Under the pieces are notes generated by a model that searched no databases, was not told the DNA's origin, and was given only the letters and a program-made list of their open reading frames with translations. From NCBI GenBank assembly GCA_947642745.1, contig CANRTU010000040.1, forward strand, positions 1 through 42,625: a DNA stretch of 42,625 bases, written 5' to 3'. The DNA comes from an uncultured Eubacterium sp. GTDB taxonomy: Bacteria; Bacillota; Clostridia; Lachnospirales; Lachnospiraceae. The stretch's first letter is position 1. The number at the start of each line of letters is the position of its first letter. Shown piece after piece: positions 7,278 through 16,675 of this stretch. The position numbers and the translations under genes are program-made.

Positions 7278-9848
7278 TCAGCAGGTAGCCCCGCCCACTA
7301 CGTTCTTTTCCAGAATCTGCTTTTTATCAATCTGACTGTTTAATATCTTATCCTGTACGTAGGTAAAGCCCAGCCTTTCAATTGTATCCGCAAACCGCTC
7401 TCCGGAAATACCCTCGTCCCGGAAGAACAAAATAGCCCGTTCAACCGCATCCACCACTTCATCTTCGCTGGCAAATACCTTTTCCAGCGCACGGCCTTCC
7501 GCTGCTCTCTTGCCCCAGCGGCCGCCTATGCAGATCTTATATCCGGTGATGGATTCATTTACAGCTCCAAACGGACATTTATCCACACACCGTCCGCAGT
7601 GATTGCAGCCGTCCATGGAAATCCGGACCTTTCCATCCACCAGCTCTACCGCTTTGACCGGACAGTTGTTCTGTACCTGACAGACCGCACATCCCTTACA
7701 CCTGGACAGATCAATTTCCGGCAGACTCTGGCCAATAATACCCACGTCATTCAGATCCGGTTTGACGCAGTTATTCGGGCAGCCGCCCACCGCAATCTTA
7801 AATTTATGAGGCAGTGACACATCGTGATAGCCGGTGTAAAACAGCCGGTGCAGCTTTTCTGATAATTCAAACGTATCAATTAATCCATACTGACAGGTGG
7901 TGCCTTTACACGATACTACCGGACGCACTTTGGAACCAGTCCCTCCGGTCTCCAGCCCCGCCTCCTGTAAAAACGCAAACAAAGGCTCCAGCTGATCGTA
8001 TTTTACACCCTGGATCTCCATAGTCAGACGGGTCGTCATGGTCACCTCGCCGGAACCATATTTCTCTGCTGCCTGCGCAATTTTTATCTGCTCTGCGGCA
8101 GTCAGTTTACCATTGCGGGTAATAACCCGTACATTAAATACGTCGTCGTAACGCTTGTCCCGCAGACAGCCCAGCCCTTTGACCCGTTTGATCTCTTCTG
8201 CCGGAAGTTTCGTGCCGTTTCGTGGTACTTTTACTTCATTAAATGTAACGCCTCCCTCCAGCACCAGCGTATTCGTGTAACCACAGGCTTTTAGCCGGTT
8301 CTGCAGGAAATAGCCCCGTTTTCCCCTAGCGCATACCAGAAGCAGTTTTGCGTCTTTTTCCAGCCCTTCCACCGGACCGTTTACAGACGCCAGACCAATC
8401 CAGCGGGCGTTTGGAATTGCCGGAGCCGGCTGCACATCCAGCACCGTATAATCCCTGGCGGCGCCTGCGGCATAATCGGCAGGGCTTATGGAAGTAAACT
8501 CACCGGAAATTTTATTTTCCAGAATATAGCAGGCGGTGACAAACGGATGGATCGCTGTGGAAAACGGCGGCGCATAGGCAAAATCCAGTGTGTCAAAATC
8601 TTCCAGCTTCATCTTACCGGATATACCCACAACGGCGATATCCGTCATTTTATCCACTGCGCCCGCCCCAAACACCTGCATTCCCAGCAGTCTGCCCGTA
8701 GAGGTCTCAGCCGTCAGCTTCACCACAAAAACCGAGGCTCCCGGATAGTAGTGGGCTTTATCATCCGCCACACAGACCACTGAAGTAGCGCTGTATCCGG
8801 CCGCCTCCGCCTGTTCCTGTGTCAGTCCGGTACGTCCGCCATTTAAGTCAGGAAGCAGACGTACCACACCGGTTCCCAGGCATCCGCCGTAACCGTTTCC
8901 AGCGCCATGTAATGATTTCGCCATGGCTCTGGCTGCCAGGTTGGCCGTGGAACCCATGGCAGACCACTGGGGCTGTCCGGTTACCGCATTTTTCACCATG
9001 GCACAGTCGCCCACAGCGTAAATATCCGGCAGATTTGTCCGCATCTGTCCGTCGGTGAGAATCGTGCCTTTGTACATTTCGATTCCTGAATCCGCCAGAA
9101 ATCCGGTGGCCGGACGGACGCCTATTGCCAGAATTACCAGATCAGCCGCCAGGGTTCCGTTATCTGTGATTACCTTTTCCGCTTTCCCCTCCCCTTCGAT
9201 GCTCTTTAAAGAAGTGGAAGTAAGTACACGCATACCGGCTGCCTGCAGCTTTCTTTTCGCAAAATCAGCCATTTCTTTGTCATATGCGTTTGGCATGATC
9301 TGGGCAGCCGCATCAATAACAGTCACTTCCAGTCCCTGTGCCAGCAGGTTTTCAGCTACTTCCAGCCCGATAAAACCGGCGCCGCAGACCACTGCCTTAT
9401 GGCACGGCAGCTGCCCGATATATGCCCTGGCCGCCACCACATCGTCCGGCGTACGGACGCAGAATACGCCCGGCAGCCGCACGCCGTCTGCCGGCGGTAC
9501 AAATGGCACAGCGCCGGTTGCAATAATAAGCCGGTCATATGTTTCCGTAAAAGTCTCACCAGAAGCTTTTTTCAGGCAGACTGTCTTACCGGCGCTGTCA
9601 ACCGCTGTGGCCTCACATCCGGTATATACTTCCGCTCCGGTAAGTCCCGCATATTTTTGCGGCGTATTTACAATCAGGCTTTCCCTGGACGGGATATCGC
9701 CGCCGATATAATAAGGCAGACCGCATCCCGCATAGGAAATATCCTCACCCTTTGTATAAATTTTTACCTCTGCGTTCCGGTCGCAGCGTTTTAATTTGGC
9801 CGCCGCTTTTGTTCCGGCAGCCACGCCGCCGAGAATTACATATTTCAT
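7278..9848 (-). CDS. CoA-disulfide reductase / rhodanese / sirohaem reductase / 2x[4Fe-4S] fusion
   Basis: An 856-residue cytoplasmic multidomain oxidoreductase. Residues 1-445 are a CoA-disulfide-reductase or NADH-oxidase-type flavoprotein: FAD motif GGVAAG near 7-12, single redox Cys at 42 (GCGLPY), NAD(P) motif GAGFIG at 156-161, FAD motif YAVGDC at 277-282. Residues 455-545 are a rhodanese domain with Cys506 in CARGKRG. Residues 555-715 are a nitrite/sulfite-reductase half domain with Cys647, 652, 690 and 694 for sirohaem and [4Fe-4S]. Two ferredoxin clusters follow (Cys717-729 and Cys748-758). Known two-domain CoADR-rhodanese proteins reduce polysulfide or persulfide with NAD(P)H; adding a sirohaem centre suggests onward reduction of bound sulfur or sulfite, which is inference. 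AAGGAG precedes the start. Single-gene unit, divergent from a LysR regulator. Confidence 0.9.
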   Translation of the reverse strand: MKYVILGGVAAGTKAAAKLKRCDRNAEVKIYTKGEDISYAGCGLPYYIGGDIPSRESLIVNTPQKYAGLTGAEVYTGCEATAVDSAGKTVCLKKASGETFTETYDRLIIATGAVPFVPPADGVRLPGVFCVRTPDDVVAARAYIGQLPCHKAVVCGAGFIGLEVAENLLAQGLEVTVIDAAAQIMPNAYDKEMADFAKRKLQAAGMRVLTSTSLKSIEGEGKAEKVITDNGTLAADLVILAIGVRPATGFLADSGIEMYKGTILTDGQMRTNLPDIYAVGDCAMVKNAVTGQPQWSAMGSTANLAARAMAKSLHGAGNGYGGCLGTGVVRLLPDLNGGRTGLTQEQAEAAGYSATSVVCVADDKAHYYPGASVFVVKLTAETSTGRLLGMQVFGAGAVDKMTDIAVVGISGKMKLEDFDTLDFAYAPPFSTAIHPFVTACYILENKISGEFTSISPADYAAGAARDYTVLDVQPAPAIPNARWIGLASVNGPVEGLEKDAKLLLVCARGKRGYFLQNRLKACGYTNTLVLEGGVTFNEVKVPRNGTKLPAEEIKRVKGLGCLRDKRYDDVFNVRVITRNGKLTAAEQIKIAQAAEKYGSGEVTMTTRLTMEIQGVKYDQLEPLFAFLQEAGLETGGTGSKVRPVVSCKGTTCQYGLIDTFELSEKLHRLFYTGYHDVSLPHKFKIAVGGCPNNCVKPDLNDVGIIGQSLPEIDLSRCKGCAVCQVQNNCPVKAVELVDGKVRISMDGCNHCGRCVDKCPFGAVNESITGYKICIGGRWGKRAAEGRALEKVFASEDEVVDAVERAILFFRDEGISGERFADTIERLGFTYVQDKILNSQIDKKQILEKNVVGGATC

Positions 9849-9881
9849 ATTCCTGTATCTCCTTTCTTACCAGTTTCTTCT

Positions 9882-9936
9882 ATTATAATACTTGCCATAA
9901 AGAAAAGAAAATCGTAAAATACAATAGATACTATTG
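9882..9936 (-). promoter_or_regulatory. Promoter and LysR-type operator of the sulfur-redox gene
   Basis: A perfect -10 TATAAT lies on the minus strand at 9882-9887 with no good -35. A perfect interrupted palindrome, CAATAG-ata-CTATTG (9922-9936), is centred about 54 bases upstream of the predicted start of transcription. That is the normal place for LysR-type activator binding and fits the divergent LysR gene at 10073. Confidence 0.65.
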
Positions 9937-10072
9937 AAAAAACCTATACATATGACTGTCTGCAGGCAGTGTCATGATTTCCGGAAGTCCTGGCCGGAAA
10001 AGCCCGGGTATCCCCATCTCCGTTTACAGATACGCCTGCTGACAGAAACTGAATGATACCCAGGAGTCCGCC

Positions 10073-11026
10073 ATGACCATCCGTCACCTTAAAATATTTA
10101 TCGCAGTCGCAGAAACCGGATTTATGAACGCCGCCGCAGACCGTCTGTACCTGACGCAGCCTACTGTCAGCCAGGCGATCCGGGATCTGGAAAACCATTA
10201 TCACGTACAGCTCTTTGAACGGCTGCACAAAAAACTGTATATTACAGAAGAAGGACGGCAGCTGCTGAATCTTGCGCTGATGACCGTTGGAAATTTCGAC
10301 CATCTGGAGCTGTCCATGCAGCGTTTCCAGCAACGGATTCCCCTGCGCATCGGCGCTTCCATGACAGTGGGCACCTGCCTGCTGCCCGGCGTAATATCCG
10401 GTATGGAAGCCGCCGATCCCAAACTGGATATCTGTTCCTATGTAAGCAACACGGCTGAAATCGAACAGAAACTGCTGCGGCATGAACTGGATCTGGCTGT
10501 AGTGGAAGGAACTATCGAATCCGGGGAACTGGCCAGTATACCGGTGGTAGAAGATTCCCTGGTACTGGTATGCGGAAAACACCATGATTTTTATGAAAAA
10601 GATATTTTATATGCCTCCGAACTGGAAAACCGCAAATTCGCCATCCGTGAAAAGGGAAGCGGGACCAGACGACTGTTTGAACAGTATCTGTCTGCGCATC
10701 ACATCCATATCCGGACCGCCTGGGAAGCCAACTGCCCCTGTACGATTTTAAACGCTGTGATTTACAACAACGCCCTGGCCGTGATGTCCCAGCGGCTGAT
10801 CCGGCACGAATGCCTGCATCAGCCAGTAAAAATCTTCCGTTTTGAAACAGGAGAATGGGACCGCTGTTTCAGACTGGTATATCTGAAAAAAGACGGGGGC
10901 GGCGCATCCTCCTCACCCCAGAAGGCAGTTCCCGGTATGGAAAATCTGCGGACAGTACTGGAACGCTGCCGCACGCTGAACCTGTCCGGGGAAATCCCTG
11001 CCTGCATACTGAAAAATGACGTCTGA
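10073..11026 (+). CDS. LysR family transcriptional regulator
   Basis: A 317-residue LysR-type regulator. Residues 1-60 are the winged HTH (IRHLKIFIAVAETGFMNAAA, then TQPTVSQAIRDLE), and residues about 88-290 form the periplasmic-binding-protein-like effector domain (LRIGASMTVGTCLLP, DLAVVEG). The N-terminus resembles CysL/YwfK-type regulators of sulfite reduction. The start is fixed by AGGAG at 10062-10066. It is divergent from the sulfur-redox fusion with 224 bases between the starts, and a palindrome sits at the activator position of that gene, so control of sulfur reduction is the best guess. Its stop TGA directly abuts the stop of the convergent MATE gene, with no base between. Confidence 0.88.
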   Translation: MTIRHLKIFIAVAETGFMNAAADRLYLTQPTVSQAIRDLENHYHVQLFERLHKKLYITEEGRQLLNLALMTVGNFDHLELSMQRFQQRIPLRIGASMTVGTCLLPGVISGMEAADPKLDICSYVSNTAEIEQKLLRHELDLAVVEGTIESGELASIPVVEDSLVLVCGKHHDFYEKDILYASELENRKFAIREKGSGTRRLFEQYLSAHHIHIRTAWEANCPCTILNAVIYNNALAVMSQRLIRHECLHQPVKIFRFETGEWDRCFRLVYLKKDGGGASSSPQKAVPGMENLRTVLERCRTLNLSGEIPACILKNDV

Positions 11027-12355
11027 TCAGGCCGGTACCTCTTTTTTGTATATCAGACATGATACTCCCGCTGTCACTGCCTCTGTTACGCAAAACGCAT
11101 ACCACACGCCGGACGGGCCCAGAAATCTGCTTAGTATAAAAGCGGCCGGTATAATAACGATCACATACCTTAGCAGGGCGATACACAAAGACGGCATACC
11201 CTTTCCAAGCCCTTCCAGTGTCCCGGAACAGGTAACAGAAACTGCGGAAACAATAAATCCCAGACTGATAATGCGCAGGGCCTCCGCCCCGGCCAGAACT
11301 GTTTCCCGGCTTTCTGTAAAAAGCCCCATCAGCCGCTCCGGTATCAGCCAGGACAGCAGTGTTCCGGTAATCATAACTACTGAAGCCAGCCGGAGGGCCG
11401 TCCAGAAAATCTGGCGCACACGGCGGTATTCCCCGGCTCCGTAATTGTAACTGATCAGGGGCCGGATTCCCTGCACAATGCCGTTTGCCGTAAGGTATAT
11501 AAATGTCTGCAGCTTGTAATATACGCCCAGTACCAGCACGTATATTTCCGCAAATCCTGACAAAATCCCATTCAGCGCAGAGATAAGCAGTGACGGAAGC
11601 GCCAGATTTAACGATGCCGGAATTCCTACCCCGTACATGCGCAGCGCCAGTTCTTTTTCCACTTTCATGTATTCCCGCCGGATTTTTACCGCAAGCGGTT
11701 TTCTGACATAACAGATAAGATAGGCCGCCAGGGAAACACTCTGTCCGATTCCGGTGGCATATGCGGCTCCCGCTATTCCCATCCGTGGAAATATTCCGAT
11801 CCCGAAGATCATAAGAGGATCCAGAATAATGTTGACCACACACCCAAGCATCATACAGATCATGGATACATTCATCTTTCCCACAGACTGGAAAATCTTT
11901 TCAAATGTCACTCCGCCGGTTACCATAACAGAAAACAAAAACGCCCGGTCCGCATAGATAATGGCCATATCCCGCACCGTCCCCTCTGCGGAAAACATCC
12001 GTAGAAACAGCGGCAGCAGCCCGATACACAGCACCGTCAGCGCCACCCCGTGCAGAATGCTCAGAAACACTCCCTGGGAAGCCGCCCGATCCGCCTGCTT
12101 CTGATTCCCTGCCCCCAGATAAAACGCCACCACCGCATTGATGCCAATGCCAAAACCAACCGCAATGGCAGTCACCAGATTCTGTACCGGAAACACAAGA
12201 GCCAGGGCAGTCATTGCGTCCTCGCTTAATTTTGCCACAAAATAGCTGTCAATAATATTATACAGGGAATTCACAGCCATGGAAATAACCATGGGCAGCG
12301 ACATGGATACGACCAGCGGCAGTATTTTTTTCTCTCTCATAAATTCCTGATCCAT
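11027..12355 (-). CDS. MATE family multidrug/metabolite efflux transporter
   Basis: A 442-residue, 12-segment membrane protein of the MATE (MOP) family, exporting organic cations or drugs using a Na+ or H+ gradient. MATE hallmarks are the N-terminal VSMSLPMVISMAVNSLYNII segment with IDSYFVAKL, the PVQNLVTAIAVGFGIG segment, and the mirror motif PASLNLALPSLLIS in the second half. The open frame begins at 12421, but AAAGGAG stands just before the ATG at 12355, so the short form is chosen. The cargo is unknown. It converges end to end with the LysR gene, so the two stop codons form a TGATCA palindrome. Confidence 0.9.
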   Translation of the reverse strand: MDQEFMREKKILPLVVSMSLPMVISMAVNSLYNIIDSYFVAKLSEDAMTALALVFPVQNLVTAIAVGFGIGINAVVAFYLGAGNQKQADRAASQGVFLSILHGVALTVLCIGLLPLFLRMFSAEGTVRDMAIIYADRAFLFSVMVTGGVTFEKIFQSVGKMNVSMICMMLGCVVNIILDPLMIFGIGIFPRMGIAGAAYATGIGQSVSLAAYLICYVRKPLAVKIRREYMKVEKELALRMYGVGIPASLNLALPSLLISALNGILSGFAEIYVLVLGVYYKLQTFIYLTANGIVQGIRPLISYNYGAGEYRRVRQIFWTALRLASVVMITGTLLSWLIPERLMGLFTESRETVLAGAEALRIISLGFIVSAVSVTCSGTLEGLGKGMPSLCIALLRYVIVIIPAAFILSRFLGPSGVWYAFCVTEAVTAGVSCLIYKKEVPA

Positions 12356-12600
12356 ATGTTTCTCCTTTGCGACTAAAAATATTCCCTGTCTCCCGCAGCC
12401 CCGGAGCGTATCGAAAATCACTTATCATTAATTTCATAATTAATTTCTATCAGAGCGTTCCCGGCCGAAACTGTGGATGAAGGGAAGAATAATCATTATA
12501 ATATAGCAGATACTGCGCAAAAGATCAATGAGGTCCCGGATTTTTTCAAAATATATACAGCCGGTACTCCTTGTTTCCAAAGATGCAGAACCGGAAATGT

Positions 12601-12864
12601 ACCATCACCATCCCATGCAGGAAGAAAGGCGTGGTCCTGATTAACGATATCCGTTTCAGGGCAAACGCCAGATTGACCGGGATGATGTAAAGCAGTATCT
12701 TAAAGGATATGTCGGAGACTATTACGAAATCGCTGAAAATGCAGAACGTATTTTTATAGGGAGTGAACTACCAGAAGAATACACGGAATCAGAAAGCCGG
12801 AAAAGCCCTATGGGTGCAAATACAAAAACGAAAGCAAATGCCGCTACGGTGATAACCCATTTCT
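12601..12864 (+). pseudogene. Relic of a phage/ICE polyvalent protein (toxin-like domain fragment)
   Basis: Translating plus frames gives VVLINDIRF and, after a frameshift near 12655, GKRQIDRDDV, LKGYVGDYYEIAENAE, RIFIGSELPEEYTESE, and GANTKTKANAA before similarity ends near 12850. This order of words matches a domain common at the C-terminus of clostridial phage and integrative-element proteins (DYL.G.VGDYYEIAE..EKIYIGSDLPDE ... KGANAKAKANA), from memory of that family. No start codon or ribosome site is present and the conserved C-terminal half is missing, so this is a fragment. Of the surrounding gap (12356-13242), the rest is unassigned apart from two palindromes described separately. Confidence 0.6.
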
Positions 12865-13020
12865 TATTGTCAATAAGAAGCCGTTTCTCCGTCCTGCCAG
12901 CTCCCGCTTTTAAATTTTTTACACATATGAATAAAAGGATTATCACCTTCTTCCTTTACCACAACATCTGCAGGTTTCCATTTACCACAAATTAGCCAGC
13001 CGCATATGTTGTATTTTTAC

Positions 13021-13069
13021 AGATGTACATTTCCGCCAAATGACACATTTACCGGAAATATTTACATCT
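13021..13069. other. Stem-loop upstream of the sigma-factor operon
   Basis: AGATGTACATTTCCG (13021-13035) pairs with CGGAAATATTTACATCT (13053-13069), with two bulged bases, around a 17-base loop. It may be an operator or a leader structure. Confidence 0.4.
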
Positions 13070-13130
13070 ACAGTTCACAACATATCACATCTGACACAAA
13101 CGGGAACGGCCGGTCCGGATATGACAGAAT

Positions 13131-13147
13131 TTGCACAAAATGTGCAA
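13131..13147. promoter_or_regulatory. Palindromic operator candidate before the sigma-factor operon
   Basis: Perfect interrupted palindrome TTGCAC-aaaat-GTGCAA, flanked by GAAT and GATTC, about 95 bases before the sigma-factor start. It is a plausible binding site for an unidentified dimeric regulator. No convincing sigma-A promoter was found. Confidence 0.4.
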
Positions 13148-13242
13148 CGATTCTGCGGCGGTTACGAATATATCAGTATCATAACACAATATTACATAAC
13201 ATTACATTCATCCGACGATTCCGCACATCTGGAGGTGATAAC

Positions 13243-13799
13243 CTGAAACAGGAAAAAAATGGATACACGACATCGTCCGCCACGGCTCCCGGAAAGCTGC
13301 GGATGCGCTGGTACGCCGCTATTATGATGAAATATATGTGTTTGTCTGGCGCCAGACCGGAAACCGGGAAGACGCCCTGGATCTGACCCAGGAATGTTTT
13401 CTGGCCATGCTGCGCTCCCTGGCGTCTTATGACGCAAAAAAAGCGGGGTTTCGTACCTGGCTGTACCACATCGCCACCCACAAAGTCATTGACATGCGCA
13501 GAAAACAGCAGACACAGTTTTTTCAGCCGCTGGAAGACGACTGTCCGGATACACAGGCCGTAACGCCGGATTTTGCCGGAGATCTGTACAATAAGCAGCT
13601 GCTGGAACAGATGGAAGAGCTGGTGCGCCGGGCCAGCCCCCATCTGCAGGAATTATTCCGGCTGAGGGTATATGGCGAATATTCCTTTCCGGAAATAGCG
13701 GCGGCTGTATCTGAACCGGAGGCAAAAATCAAGGCGCAATATTACCGGTTTGTGTCAAAACTAAAAAAGGAGCTGATCAATCATGATTCAATTTCGTGA
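13243..13799 (+). CDS. ECF-type RNA polymerase sigma factor, N-terminus frameshifted at an A7 tract
   Basis: A sigma-70 family factor of about 185 residues. Region 2 shows DALDLTQECF, then RTWLYHIATHKVID; region 4 shows LQELFRLRVYGEYSFPEIAAAV. The uninterrupted frame only reaches back to a GTG at 13338, which cuts region 2 and has no ribosome site. Upstream in the same frame are the expected residues (ADALVRRYYDEIYVFVW). A strong GGAGG (13231-13235) with ideal spacing points to a CTG at 13243, one frame away; an eighth A in the run 13253-13259 would join them. So either a base is missing from the sequence, the gene is off in this strain, or slippage restores it. It overlaps the next gene by 17 bases and heads the ABC operon, which it probably controls. 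Confidence 0.7.
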
Positions 13800-14523
13800 A
13801 ACTGAATTTCCAGATAAAACAAAAAAAGAACAAAGCATTGCTTTCATCGTGGCAAACGGCGTGTCCCCGCCCCGCAGACCGTTGCGGCTGCTATGGCAGA
13901 TCCTGCGTACCGCCGGCTTTTACAGCATATTTTTTGGCGTATGGGACTGCATGCTGCTGGCGCTGCTGCTGGACGGCTGTCTGTGGGCGGCTGTATGGGC
14001 AGCCGCAAAAGAAGCCACTCTGCTGTATCTGCTTGTATTTCTGGCTTCCCCGCTGCTATATGCCCTGCTGCATCTGCTGATCGTCTGGAAAGAACGAATG
14101 GCCGGCATGTACCCGTTTCTGTGTGTCTGCCGGCTGTCCCTGTCCAGACTGACGGCTGTGCGCCTGCTGCTGTACGCCGGCGCATCCATGCTGTTATCCG
14201 CCGTCGTCAGTCTGTATCTGGGCTGTTTTTCCGGTGAAACGTATTCTGCGCCGCGGCTGGTCAGCCTGTCCTTTACGTCTTTATTTTTTTATGCGTGGAT
14301 ACAGATGCTGATGGAATGGACGTGGATGAACCGGCTCTCTTTCGCAGCCGCCCCAGCACTATGGACCGCCGTCAGCCTCACACTGCTGACCGCCCGGACG
14401 TACAGACCGCAGATTCTGGATGGTATACCTACCGCAGTATTTCTGGTATGCGCAGGCGTCTTTGCCCTGCTCTATCTGAAAATGATACGAACCTATTCCT
14501 TTGAAATACGCCAGATATCTTAA
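13783..14523 (+). CDS. Membrane protein of the sigma/ABC operon (possible anti-sigma or transport partner)
   Basis: A 246-residue protein with about six hydrophobic segments after a hydrophilic 40-residue cytoplasmic N-terminus that begins IQFRETEFPDKTK. I do not recognise a named family. Proteins in this position, translationally coupled to an ECF sigma factor (17-base overlap) and followed by an ABC-2 transporter, often act as membrane anti-sigma factors or accessory subunits; that is inference. The ATG at 13783 has AAGGAG upstream. The gene keeps an intact A7 run (13820-13826 region) in frame, unlike its neighbours. Confidence 0.75.
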   Translation: MIQFRETEFPDKTKKEQSIAFIVANGVSPPRRPLRLLWQILRTAGFYSIFFGVWDCMLLALLLDGCLWAAVWAAAKEATLLYLLVFLASPLLYALLHLLIVWKERMAGMYPFLCVCRLSLSRLTAVRLLLYAGASMLLSAVVSLYLGCFSGETYSAPRLVSLSFTSLFFYAWIQMLMEWTWMNRLSFAAAPALWTAVSLTLLTARTYRPQILDGIPTAVFLVCAGVFALLYLKMIRTYSFEIRQIS

Positions 14524-14626
14524 GACCGGACCCGGATCGCATGTCCGGAATGACATTCACTGATCCGGACACATTCTGGTATACAATTCTGATGAAATAA
14601 ATTTATACAGCGAAAAGAGGTAACAT

Positions 14627-15480
14627 ATGCTTTCTGTGGAACATGTAACAAAAAATACGGAACATTTACGGCGCTTGAAGATGTAAACCTGATCTTTGAA
14701 AACGGCGTCTACGGTCTGCTGGCTCCCAACGGAGCCGGAAAAACCACGCTGATCAAAATGCTGACCACACTGCTGTTTCCCACCAGCGGCGCCATACGAT
14801 GGAACGGGGAAGAAATCAGCGCCCTGGGGGAGACATACCGGGGGCTGCTTGGCTACCTGCCCCAGGAGGCAGGCTATTATAAAAATTATACTCCTGTACA
14901 GTTTTTAAAGTACATCGCCGCACTGCAGTACATCGACCGGCGGACGGCTGAAACAAGGATTTCACAGCTGCTGGAACTGGTTTCCCTGACAGATGTCCGG
15001 AATAAAAAAATGCGGCAGTTTTCCGGCGGTATGATCCAGCGTGTGGGCATTGCCCAGGCAATGATGAACGATCCGAAACTGCTGATTCTGGATGAGCCCA
15101 CCGCAGGACTGGACCCTAAAGAGCGGGTGCGCTTCCGCAATCTGCTTCACCGGCTTTCCAGCGACCGGATTGTTATTTTGTCCACCCACATTGTATCCGA
15201 CGTTGAGACAATTGCCCGCCAGATTATTATGATCCGGGATCACCGGATTTATGGCTGTGACCAGCCGGCGGATCTGTGCGCCAGACTGGACGGAAAGCTG
15301 TACGAAGTACCTGCGGATTTTCCACTCACAAATGAAGATTTTGTACTGGGCGAACGCCAGGGCCCACAGGGTACGGTAATACGGCTGGCCACAGAGCGTC
15401 CGCTGGAAAATATTCCCCCGGCAGTTCCAAACCTGGAAGACGCCTTTTTATACATTTACAGAGACCAGCCTGGGAGGTAA
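14627..15480 (+). pseudogene. ABC transporter ATP-binding protein, frameshifted at an A6 tract
   Basis: The ATPase of an ABC-2 exporter, about 284 residues when the frame is repaired. ATG at 14627 follows AAAGAGG; after 8 codons the A6 run (14650-14655) puts the frame off by one, and a seventh A restores the N-terminus KKYGTFTALEDV. Downstream are Walker A (APNGAGKTT, before 14758), Q-loop LPQEAGYY, signature FSGGMIQR, Walker B LLILDEPTAGLD and switch STHIVSD. The uninterrupted frame has its first ATG at 14758, after Walker A, so without repair the product would be inactive. It is followed after 4 bases by permease 1. Every other motif is intact, which suggests a recent loss, slippage or a sequence error. 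Confidence 0.8.
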
Positions 15481-15484
15481 TACC

Positions 15485-16654
15485 ATGAGAATCATAAAAC
15501 AACGGCCGGACATCCGCCTGATATCCTGGGAAATTAAAAAACTTTACGCCATGCCGGCCCTTAGTATCTTTTTGCTGCTGTGCCTGTTGTTCAACTGGAT
15601 GATTGTGGCAGACAGTTACTATGATTCCGGCTATTTAAACTACGTAAAAGAAGCCAGAAAAACCACCGGCAGCCGGATGGGCGGCGCCTTTGACGCACAG
15701 GCAAAAAAGCTTCCCCCGTCAGATTACAGACAGACGCTTATAGATGAGACAAAGGGTGCGGCGGATATTTTTGAGCAGTACGATCCCATGGATACCGCAC
15801 GGCTGTTACTGAATGGCTATCGCATTGACGGATGGCCGGCGGACGCCCTGTTATGGAAATACCAGCAACAGCGGCAGCGGGTACAGCAGCTGGACCGTGA
15901 GGACGCTTCCCTGGATGTGGGAGCCGCAGGCATGACAAAACACCTGCTGGACAGCCTGTTCCGGCGGCTGTGCCCGGCAGTCATTGCGGAGGGCATACTG
16001 ATGGCTGTATTTATGGCGCTGTACATCTGCGGACACGAACAGCTCTGCGGGACCCGGCCTGTGGTCTGTACCAGCAGACGGGGCCGGATGATCCAGCGGG
16101 ACAAACTGGCAGCCGGCGGACTGTGCGCCCTTACCGTCTATTGGTTCACTGCCGCTATCTCCTGCCTGATTTATACTGTTATCTGGCAGCCTGGGGATAT
16201 CTGGCGGACCAGCATGTCCACACAGTTTTATTATACGGGCCTGTTATCCCTGAAACTGCCGTTTATTCCCTGGAAATCATTTACTATGGGCACGTATCTG
16301 GCGGCGGTACTGCTGCTTGGCGCCGTAACAGTACTTATTTTTTATATATCCGGTTACTGCGCCGGACTGGTTACCAGAAACAGCTATGTTGGATTTCTGC
16401 TTGTGTCCATACTCTCAGCCGTCAATATGGGACTGATCGTACAGACCGGCAACAGCGCACAGTGGGAAGCTTATGAACTACTGCTCTGGTCTCCGGCTGC
16501 CCTGTGGTGGTCTGTGCCGCTGTGGTTTACCGATATGGGCATTCACGGGCTGGTGCCCTGGCAGGAATGCGCAGCCGCACTTTTTTGCGTGGCTGTATGC
16601 TCCGCCCTGCTGTTATGGTGTTTCCATTACTTTCATAAAAAAGACTTATACTGA
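15485..16654 (+). CDS. ABC-2 type transporter permease 1
   Basis: A 389-residue intact permease. One N-terminal membrane segment (about 22-43) is followed by a large extracytoplasmic domain (about 45-165), then five to six segments (about 172-385), the usual ABC-2 layout of drug, lantibiotic and polymer exporters. ATG at 15485 follows GGGAGG, which overlaps the stop of the ATPase gene, so the two are coupled. It pairs with the second permease at 16676. The cargo is unknown. Confidence 0.82.
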   Translation: MRIIKQRPDIRLISWEIKKLYAMPALSIFLLLCLLFNWMIVADSYYDSGYLNYVKEARKTTGSRMGGAFDAQAKKLPPSDYRQTLIDETKGAADIFEQYDPMDTARLLLNGYRIDGWPADALLWKYQQQRQRVQQLDREDASLDVGAAGMTKHLLDSLFRRLCPAVIAEGILMAVFMALYICGHEQLCGTRPVVCTSRRGRMIQRDKLAAGGLCALTVYWFTAAISCLIYTVIWQPGDIWRTSMSTQFYYTGLLSLKLPFIPWKSFTMGTYLAAVLLLGAVTVLIFYISGYCAGLVTRNSYVGFLLVSILSAVNMGLIVQTGNSAQWEAYELLLWSPAALWWSVPLWFTDMGIHGLVPWQECAAALFCVAVCSALLLWCFHYFHKKDLY

Positions 16655-16675
16655 CTAAGGAGAATAAAAGGAAAC

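Noticed and set aside
9055-9711. Plus-strand open frame of 218 codons
   Set aside because: Antisense shadow of the sulfur-redox gene, whose motifs are certain.
10869-11843. Long minus-strand open frame of 324 codons
   Set aside because: It lies out of frame inside the MATE and LysR genes and its translation resembles no protein.
12722-12946. Minus-strand 74-residue membrane peptide
   Set aside because: It is antisense to the mobile-element relic, and its hydrophobic stretch comes from AT-rich DNA; no ribosome site.
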